From a virus, in IMG/VR virus record IMGVR_UViG_3300027782_002492, positions 1 through 30,534 of that record: a stretch of 30,534 nucleotides of DNA. The stretch is one strand, 5' to 3'. The notes beneath the pieces were generated by a model. The model had not been told where the DNA came from, searched no databases, and worked only from the letters and a program-made list of their open reading frames with translations. The position numbers and the translations under genes were made by a program. Below, piece after piece: positions 7,381 to 12,380 of this stretch. The stretch's first letter is position 1. Every line of letters starts with the position of its first letter.

Positions 7381-7838
7381 TTTGACTGCTCCGTTGCATC
7401 ATTCAATGCTTTGATAAATTCTTTTGGAATTTCACATTGACCACCAGGTAAAAACTTTGTGTCGTACTTGGTTACTTCTCTATCAACATATTTTACAATA
7501 TCTTGGCCACGTTCTCTGACCAATTCAGTCTTTGTAACTACTTTCGTTACTATCTTAACATTTTCTTCTTTTGATTTTTCTTCTGCTGCAGCAACCTTTT
7601 GTTCCATCTCAGCAACTCTTGCACGCCATGATAATTCGTTCTGTAGACCGCCTTCAAAATAAAGACCAAATAAAAACAGCATGATACCTACAATTTTAAT
7701 TAAAAAACCATAAGGTGCAATAGGAGGAATTTTAGATGTAAAAAGACCTATTACTGAAATTACTATTCCAGAAACAAAAACAGCATGAACAAATAATGTT
7801 AATGCTGTTGGCGAGATTGCTGACAAAAACCACATCAT
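7377..7838 (-). CDS. Membrane protein with coiled-coil region, candidate inner-membrane spanin
   Basis: 153 aa. Two hydrophobic segments at about residues 10-33 (TALTLFVHAVFVSGIVISVIG) and 44-62 (YGFLIKIVGIMLFLFGLYFEGG, read as one helix) are followed by a long charged coiled coil (about 70-125, ending VKYVDREVTKYDTKF) and a soluble tail with one Cys. This anchor-plus-coiled-coil layout and coupling to the o-spanin-like lipoprotein (overlap 7377-7380) suggest the i-spanin partner. Classical Rz proteins have a single anchor, so a two-helix membrane protein is a deviation. Two consecutive ATGs (7838 and 7835) are possible starts; no strong Shine-Dalgarno sequence, so it is probably coupled to the small gene upstream. 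Confidence 0.7.
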   Translation of the reverse strand: MMWFLSAISPTALTLFVHAVFVSGIVISVIGLFTSKIPPIAPYGFLIKIVGIMLFLFGLYFEGGLQNELSWRARVAEMEQKVAAAEEKSKEENVKIVTKVVTKTELVRERGQDIVKYVDREVTKYDTKFLPGGQCEIPKEFIKALNDATEQSK

Positions 7839-8023
7839 GCTAAGTTTGGCGGATTACGATTGAAAGTGCTAAAAGGCATTACTTGTTTCTTGTTCTTCTT
7901 TGAGACACCTGGCTCGCCTGATTTGCCAACACCAATGCCAGCAATGTTACCATCACCTGCATTGTTTACTGGTGCACCACCGACTAAACCAACACCATCT
8001 TCTTTTAATTTTTCTTTTTTCAT
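7835..8023 (-). CDS. Small glycine-rich conserved phage protein, unknown function
   Basis: 62 aa. The N-terminus is basic (MKKEKLKED), the middle is glycine-rich and probably disordered (GLVGGAPVNNAGDGNIAG and GVGKSGEPGVSKK), and the C-terminus is basic with MPFSTFNRNPP. Small proteins of this composition, with PVNNAG and GEPGV-type segments, occur in aquatic T4-like phages, and I know no function. It is probably translated: the start follows the DUF7207-like stop by 6 nt, the stop overlaps the next ATG, and no other frame explains the space. The ribosome site is weak. Confidence 0.65.
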   Translation of the reverse strand: MKKEKLKEDGVGLVGGAPVNNAGDGNIAGIGVGKSGEPGVSKKNKKQVMPFSTFNRNPPNLA

Positions 8024-8029
8024 AGTTGT

Positions 8030-8422
8030 CTACTTTATTTTTCTCAACGCATCTGCAATAACTACATCGATGTTAATATCCGAAGACCTTATGTCGTGAC
8101 CTTTAATACCATACACCACATCAGGCATACAACTCAAAAACAAAAGATAAGTCTTCAGAGAAGGATAATCATCTTTTGATAATTTGAAAAACAATATTCT
8201 AGATGCAACTTCGGGACCAAAAACGTTATAGAGAACAATTAGATGGTTTAAAACTAATTGTTCTCTAAGTTCACCAATTTTTCGGTATCGCTTAAACAAA
8301 CGATTCAAATAAACAAATCGTTTCATGTCTTCTTTAAACTCACTCATTACCATATTGGGCTTATCATAAGCCTTAATGGCATACATCATAATATTTTCGC
8401 TATTCAAATTATCAAAATTCAT
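8030..8422 (-). CDS. Conserved T4-like phage protein (DUF7207-like)
   Basis: 130 aa, all-helical by composition. It matches a hypothetical family frequent in marine T4-like phages, with an N-terminal NSENIMMYAIKAYDKP segment, a basic middle (FVYLNRLFKRYRKIGELREQL), the conserved LNHLIVLYNVFGPE, then LKTYLLFLSCMPD and a C-terminal INIDVVIADALRKI. No enzymatic motif or membrane segment. The DNA encoding residues 52-64 or so contains a perfect 14-bp inverted repeat (8230-8268). It is two bases downstream of the 123-aa gene and is probably co-transcribed with the virion gene at 8796-9143. Function unknown. Confidence 0.85.
   Translation of the reverse strand: MNFDNLNSENIMMYAIKAYDKPNMVMSEFKEDMKRFVYLNRLFKRYRKIGELREQLVLNHLIVLYNVFGPEVASRILFFKLSKDDYPSLKTYLLFLSCMPDVVYGIKGHDIRSSDINIDVVIADALRKIK
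8230..8268. repeat. Perfect 14-bp inverted repeat (stem-loop) inside a coding gene
   Basis: TAGAGAACAATTAG (8230-8243) is followed by an 11-nt loop and its exact reverse complement CTAATTGTTCTCTA (8255-8268). Neither arm is followed by a T-run, and the structure lies inside the 130-aa gene, so it is not an ordinary terminator. It could form a stable RNA hairpin in the message or be a palindromic binding site. Confidence 0.85.
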
Positions 8423-8424
8423 TT

Positions 8425-8796
8425 TTAATCTTCGGTGTCGTCTTCCTCGTCCCCTAAGATTTCTTCTAAACCTTCTTCATCAGTTAATTCAGCATAAAAA
8501 TCATAGCGACCGTCATCAGTTGGACTATAAATGATATAGAGATATACATCATCGTTAATAGGTAATGCCATTTCATCACCTTCAGGATCAAGACCGTAAA
8601 GCGCTGGCATTTCTACACCATAACGCATCAACACTTTACGTAGTCTTTGGACGCCAGATTCTGGTGTCATCAATATGTCATCCAACTCTACATCAAGACT
8701 GTTATTGATTGAGTCTATTACGCTCGCATCAATAGAAGCCGACCCTAGAGCCGGCATCTCACATTCACACTCTTGTAGATATTGTTTAAAATTCAT
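8425..8796 (-). CDS. Acidic conserved phage protein with capsid-targeting-like N-terminus
   Basis: 123 aa, very acidic C-terminus (EEILGDEEDDTED). It matches a hypothetical family I recall from cyanophage-type genomes, with VIDSINNSLDVELDD, the conserved TPESGVQRLRKVLMRYGVEMPALY and LDPEGDE, and YLYIIYSPTDDGRYDFYAEL. Function unknown. The N-terminus MNFKQYLQE resembles the T4 capsid-targeting sequence, with a potential prohead-protease cut after E9 (L-Q-E), so it may be a head-internal protein; that is inference. The start overlaps the stop of the virion protein gene by one base (TAATG). Confidence 0.82.
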   Translation of the reverse strand: MNFKQYLQECECEMPALGSASIDASVIDSINNSLDVELDDILMTPESGVQRLRKVLMRYGVEMPALYGLDPEGDEMALPINDDVYLYIIYSPTDDGRYDFYAELTDEEGLEEILGDEEDDTED

Positions 8797-9143
8797 TATG
8801 CGTCAGCGAATGTTGTGTCATCGTTTGCGGATGCACTACCGTCTGTTGTTGACAACATAGAGCCCATTGCTACCAATGTTTGTGTGTGGATACGACCTGC
8901 ACGACCGCCGGTACCTTGAGTTACAAGGTTCCATCCAGAGTGAGCGCCACGAGTAGTTTTGTTATTAGCAAGACCTTGTTCTACTACGTCAATGCCAAAG
9001 ACACCAACTTTAGCGCCGGATACGTAAGCGCTAGTAGTTGTGTTAGCATACAGAGTTTGACCGTTTGCTGATACGCCAAAACCGCCTGCTACCGCAAATT
9101 TTGGTGCAGAGGTGTTTGCGTCTGTGTTAGACCATAAAGCCAT
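8796..9143 (-). CDS. Small virion structural protein (probable)
   Basis: 115 aa, rich in Ala, Gly, Thr, Ser and Asn, with no charged clusters: the composition of a beta-rich, abundant structural protein. It resembles cyanophage proteins with an N-terminal MALW-NTDA-TSAPKFAVAGG pattern followed by GVFGIDVVEQ and THSGWNLV-type segment (here GAHSGWNLVTQGTGGRAGR), which are annotated as structural in those phages. Expression signals are strong: AGGAG 7 nt before the ATG and a late-promoter-like GATAAATA 31 nt upstream. Its exact place in the particle cannot be told from sequence. Confidence 0.75.
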   Translation of the reverse strand: MALWSNTDANTSAPKFAVAGGFGVSANGQTLYANTTTSAYVSGAKVGVFGIDVVEQGLANNKTTRGAHSGWNLVTQGTGGRAGRIHTQTLVAMGSMLSTTDGSASANDDTTFADA

Positions 9144-9173
9144 TTTGTTTCTCCTAAAATTGGAATTGTTTTG

Positions 9174-10319
9174 TTATTTATCTTCTTTAACTATCTCACT
9201 AGACAAAATTGGATCAGCTTCGAACTTATCCTTTGTCTTGGCTGCTTTTTCTTTAGCAGATTTAGAAGCATCCTTAATGATTTCTGCTTTGCGTGATTCT
9301 TTTAAAGGTTGCTTTTTTGCATCGTTATCAAACTGTTTTCTTGTTGCTTTAACGATACCACTAAAACGTTTATTACCTTTAGCGTAGTCACCCGCTTTGT
9401 CAGCCTTACTAGCGTCTGCGCCAGCAGCCTTTTTATAACGACCCAAAGTATCGTTGGACAATTCATCGATTTGTTCAACTTCTTCTTTAGCCATTTTTCT
9501 TCTTGCCATTACTGCGGCAATTTTAGCACGCTTTGCAGCGGCTTCTTTATCATGTGGTTTATCAGAAGGTTTAACATCTTTCTCATATGCATCACTTTCA
9601 TTCATGTGACCATATTTTTTCTTGTACCAATCAGGCATTCCGTTCTTTTGACGGAAATATCTAACAGTTGCAGAATCATTGGCCTGGTCACGATACTTGT
9701 TTTCAGCAGTAGTATTATGTGACTTCATTGCTTCAGCAGCCTTATGTGCATCTTTAGCAATATACTCTAATTCAGCATTAGTCTTCTTGTGATACTCATG
9801 GCCTTCTAAAGGATGACGTTGAGAAGGACGACCTTCAGTCAATTCAACTTCTTCTTTCATCTCGGAGTACATGTAGTCAGCTGCTGTTTGAATATAATCA
9901 GTAGCAAGAGTAATCTTAGATTGAACCCACTCAGGCATATCTGTATCAGGCTTCAACATGTCTTTAATCATTTCAGCGCAACGTGTTAATGTTGCTAATT
10001 GATTTAAGGCCATGTCGCCTTCATAACCATATTCTGATTCGTCTTTAGCTTCAGAAACTGGTACACAATTAGGAACTTTTTTACCGTTCTTATCTTTCAT
10101 ACCAACCATTTCGTAGCCAGTCCAACAAGGGTCTTCACCCTTCATTTTCTTTTCTTCTTGCATAGAACGCTTCTTCACATGAGCAAGTTGTTGAGCAAAC
10201 TCTTGGGAAGAAACGGCACCATGTTCTTCATCATCAGTAGAAGTAGCAGGACCTTTATCGTGCTTTGGGTCCAGTTTAGCAAATCTGATGGATTTGAAAA
10301 CGTCTGATACTTTTTTCAT
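9174..10319 (-). CDS. Lys/Glu-rich probable prohead-core or head-internal protein (381 aa)
   Basis: Hydrophilic protein, rich in Lys, Glu, Ala and Asp, with no membrane segment or enzymatic motif. Segments of a type common in aquatic T4-like genomes include DPCWTGYEMVGMKDKNGKK followed by VPNCVPVSEA (two Cys), a helical region at about 105-150 (ATLTRCAEMIKDMLKP and following), and EEVEQIDELSNDTLGRYKKAA with the recurrent IDELS-x-x-TL-x-x-Y module. It contains several L/I-x-E sites (ELTE, QIDE, PLKE) that would fit cleavage by a gp21-type prohead protease. The start overlaps the previous stop by one base. A scaffold or internal head protein is my best inference; composition alone cannot prove it. 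Confidence 0.7.
   Translation of the reverse strand: MKKVSDVFKSIRFAKLDPKHDKGPATSTDDEEHGAVSSQEFAQQLAHVKKRSMQEEKKMKGEDPCWTGYEMVGMKDKNGKKVPNCVPVSEAKDESEYGYEGDMALNQLATLTRCAEMIKDMLKPDTDMPEWVQSKITLATDYIQTAADYMYSEMKEEVELTEGRPSQRHPLEGHEYHKKTNAELEYIAKDAHKAAEAMKSHNTTAENKYRDQANDSATVRYFRQKNGMPDWYKKKYGHMNESDAYEKDVKPSDKPHDKEAAAKRAKIAAVMARRKMAKEEVEQIDELSNDTLGRYKKAAGADASKADKAGDYAKGNKRFSGIVKATRKQFDNDAKKQPLKESRKAEIIKDASKSAKEKAAKTKDKFEADPILSSEIVKEDK
9175..9182 (-). promoter_or_regulatory. Late-promoter-like octamer GATAAATA
   Basis: One mismatch to the T4-type late -10 element TATAAATA. It lies 31 nt before the ATG at 9143, leaving a leader of about 25 nt that holds an AGGAG ribosome site, as expected for a late gene. 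It overlaps the last codons of the upstream gene (GAT AAA TAA), so the match could be coincidence. Confidence 0.45.
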
Positions 10320-11938
10320 TACATGTTATCCAATGCTGTTTGGTGACCATCTAACGCACCTTTATGCCAGTCGGCGTGTTCTGTAGTACCCTTTTTATGT
10401 GGATTATCTGCCAACATTTCTTTTTTTCTTGCACGAGCAGTTACTTTAAAACCAGAATCCTGTGCATGGTCTGAAGCATATTCATGGCCTGCTTTGTAAT
10501 GTTCAGATTCAGTTTCCTCTTTCATAGCTTGCTTGGTTGCAGTTGCATACATTACAGACTTAGCATCTTTACCATAACGCTCTTTGAAACCTTGTAGGTT
10601 CTTCTTCATCGACTTAACGTTCTTCTCACGTTTTGCCATTTCAGCATCAGTCATCTCACGTTCGTCTAATTCAATAGTGGACATTTGTACACCATTAACA
10701 TCGTTCAAATCGATAACTTCTACTGTTGTATGTGTTTCTTCTTGTTGAACAGCTTGAACTGAAGGTTTAGCAACATCAGCACCTTTTTTCTTACCATCAA
10801 ACTTGGCCTTTTGGTCTGCAACTTCTTTTGCATAGGTGTCATTATCAACTTCTTCGTTCATGTGAATCTGAGATGCTTTTTTGGCAGCTGCCATTTTGGT
10901 TTTTTCCACGCCAGTTTTATAGTGTTTACTAGTTTCGCTACCGTCCCAATTTTTACCGCCGGAATGATATTGCCAACCTGATTCGTGCTTGGTAACATCA
11001 GCAACGTGTTCACCTGATGGTGAATGTATGCGGCCTTTATCGGTATGTTTCATTTTGATTTTGTAACCATTTCCAATATCAGATTCATTCAAATCTTCAA
11101 CTTCTTCGTTCATGTGAGCTTGTACTGCCTTTTTTGCAGCTGCTGCTTTTGTTTTTTCTACGCCGGTTTTGTAGTGTTTACTTGTTTCTAGGCCGTCCCA
11201 GTTTTTGTTACCAGAGTGGTATCTCCAACCTTCGCCGTGTTCTCTTGTTACAGTAGCTACATGTTCGCCCGATGGAGAATGTATGCGGCCCTTATCAATG
11301 TGTTTCATTCTGATTTTATAACCATTTTCAATATCTGATTCATTTAAATCTTCAACTTCTTCTCTTTTGATACCAGCAGCAGTTAGTGCATCAGCTCTAT
11401 CTTTATATGATTTAATATCAGGAGCAGCCTTTTTAATCGCATCTTTAACTTGTTGAGGAGCATCACTCTTTTCAACATGCTTCATTGTTGTTTTGCCTGC
11501 ATGACTCATTGCTTCTGCAAGACCTTTTAGACCTTTTTCTTGAAGCGCATCAAACATTGATGAGAAGCCTTCATTCACACGAGTTGAACGCTTGAAGTTT
11601 TGACGAGCACCATACTTACCACGAGCAGGTTTTTTTGGTTTGTCAGCAGCTTTTGCTAATTCATTTTCTTTTGCATAGTCAGTATCGCCGTGTTCAGCGC
11701 CTTTGCCTGCATAACCGTAAGTACCTTTGTGAGTATAAGAACCATTTTTTGATTCATACTCTTTTAGTTGCTCAGTTTCTTCCTTCTTCATAGCACGAAG
11801 TTTGGCAAAATCTTTGCCATCAATTTTTTCATCGTCAACAACATCAAGTTTTTGTTGGTTTGGATGGAGTTTCTCAGACATAATGTTTGCAACTATGTCT
11901 GCTACGCTTCTTGTGGTTTTATTATCGAAATTTGACAT
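10319..11938 (-). CDS. Probable head-internal protein with two 85-residue tandem repeats (539 aa)
   Basis: Charged, Lys/Glu/His-rich protein without membrane segments. Residues about 190-360 hold two tandem repeats of 85 and 84 residues, each starting EEVEDLNESDI, then NGYKI-MKH-DKGRIHSPSGEHVA, a W-YHSG-KNWDG-ETSKHYKTGVEKTK segment and ending in an Ala/Lys-rich stretch with HMN. The repeat looks like a small folded beta-rich module. A third EEVD start follows immediately and then diverges. L-x-E sites (DLNE before each repeat, DALQE, KGLAE) could be cut by a prohead protease, releasing the modules. GGAG lies upstream of the ATG at 11938. It is coupled to the 381-aa gene, with which it shares composition. 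Function unknown; a head-internal or core role is inference. Confidence 0.7.
   Translation of the reverse strand: MSNFDNKTTRSVADIVANIMSEKLHPNQQKLDVVDDEKIDGKDFAKLRAMKKEETEQLKEYESKNGSYTHKGTYGYAGKGAEHGDTDYAKENELAKAADKPKKPARGKYGARQNFKRSTRVNEGFSSMFDALQEKGLKGLAEAMSHAGKTTMKHVEKSDAPQQVKDAIKKAAPDIKSYKDRADALTAAGIKREEVEDLNESDIENGYKIRMKHIDKGRIHSPSGEHVATVTREHGEGWRYHSGNKNWDGLETSKHYKTGVEKTKAAAAKKAVQAHMNEEVEDLNESDIGNGYKIKMKHTDKGRIHSPSGEHVADVTKHESGWQYHSGGKNWDGSETSKHYKTGVEKTKMAAAKKASQIHMNEEVDNDTYAKEVADQKAKFDGKKKGADVAKPSVQAVQQEETHTTVEVIDLNDVNGVQMSTIELDEREMTDAEMAKREKNVKSMKKNLQGFKERYGKDAKSVMYATATKQAMKEETESEHYKAGHEYASDHAQDSGFKVTARARKKEMLADNPHKKGTTEHADWHKGALDGHQTALDNM
10856..11362 (-). repeat. Two tandem coding repeats (255 and 252 bp)
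   Basis: Copy 1 spans 11362-11108 and copy 2 spans 11107-10856 on the minus strand. The DNA copies have diverged (many third-position changes) while the protein stays similar, showing the duplication is old and under selection. A third GAAGAAGTT start at 10855 marks the end of copy 2. Confidence 0.9.
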
Positions 11939-11960
11939 GTGTTGTCTCCTAGTTTTTTGT

Positions 11961-12380
11961 TTAACAATTCCATTTACGCAAGGCTAATGCTTTACGTGAT
12001 GGTTCACCATTTGGTTTTTTCATTGGACCTTCCATGCCACCCATACGAGCACAGAATGATTTTCTACGATTTGCTGCCTTAGAACCAGGCTTTAATTTAG
12101 AAGGCGGTGTTGTAACTGCCATTGAAAGTTTAGAACCTGGATTCTCTGCACGATATGAAGCAATACCTTTGCGATTTAGACCGCCTTCAGGATTTTTTCC
12201 TTCTTTACGGCGCCATGCAGCTGTCTCATACAGTTCAACATCATCAACCGATTCAAAATCTTCCCAAATCGTTTCTGCATCTACACCGTGTTCTTCGGCT
12301 AATTCTTGCACCATTTCTTCAATCATATCAAACTGTTCATCCAAAGACAAAGAGGTAATATAAGTTTTAAATGTTTTCAT
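11961..12380 (-). CDS. DUF6321-like conserved phage protein
   Basis: 139 aa. The acidic N-terminal third (FDMIEEMVQELAEEHGVDAE and following) is helical. The C-terminal part matches the DUF6321 pattern I know from T4-like phages: ETAAWRRKEGKNPEGGLNRKG, IASYRAENPGSKLSMAV, KAANRRKSFCARMGGM and a final KALALRKWNC. The many Arg, Lys and conserved Cys/Trp suggest nucleic-acid binding, but no function is known to me. The N-terminus MKTFKTYITS starts like the T4 capsid-targeting sequence (MKTYQEFIAE) but lacks Glu at the cut site; L-D-E at 13-15 is the first possible site. The ATG overlaps the stop of the 749-aa gene (TATGA). Confidence 0.85.
   Translation of the reverse strand: MKTFKTYITSLSLDEQFDMIEEMVQELAEEHGVDAETIWEDFESVDDVELYETAAWRRKEGKNPEGGLNRKGIASYRAENPGSKLSMAVTTPPSKLKPGSKAANRRKSFCARMGGMEGPMKKPNGEPSRKALALRKWNC

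Noticed and set aside
9309-9722. Plus-strand frame of 137 aa, rich in Phe, Ser and Thr
   Set aside because: Antisense to the Lys/Glu-rich 381-aa gene, whose Lys/Glu codons read as Phe/Leu/Ser on the other strand; no promoter or ribosome site seen.
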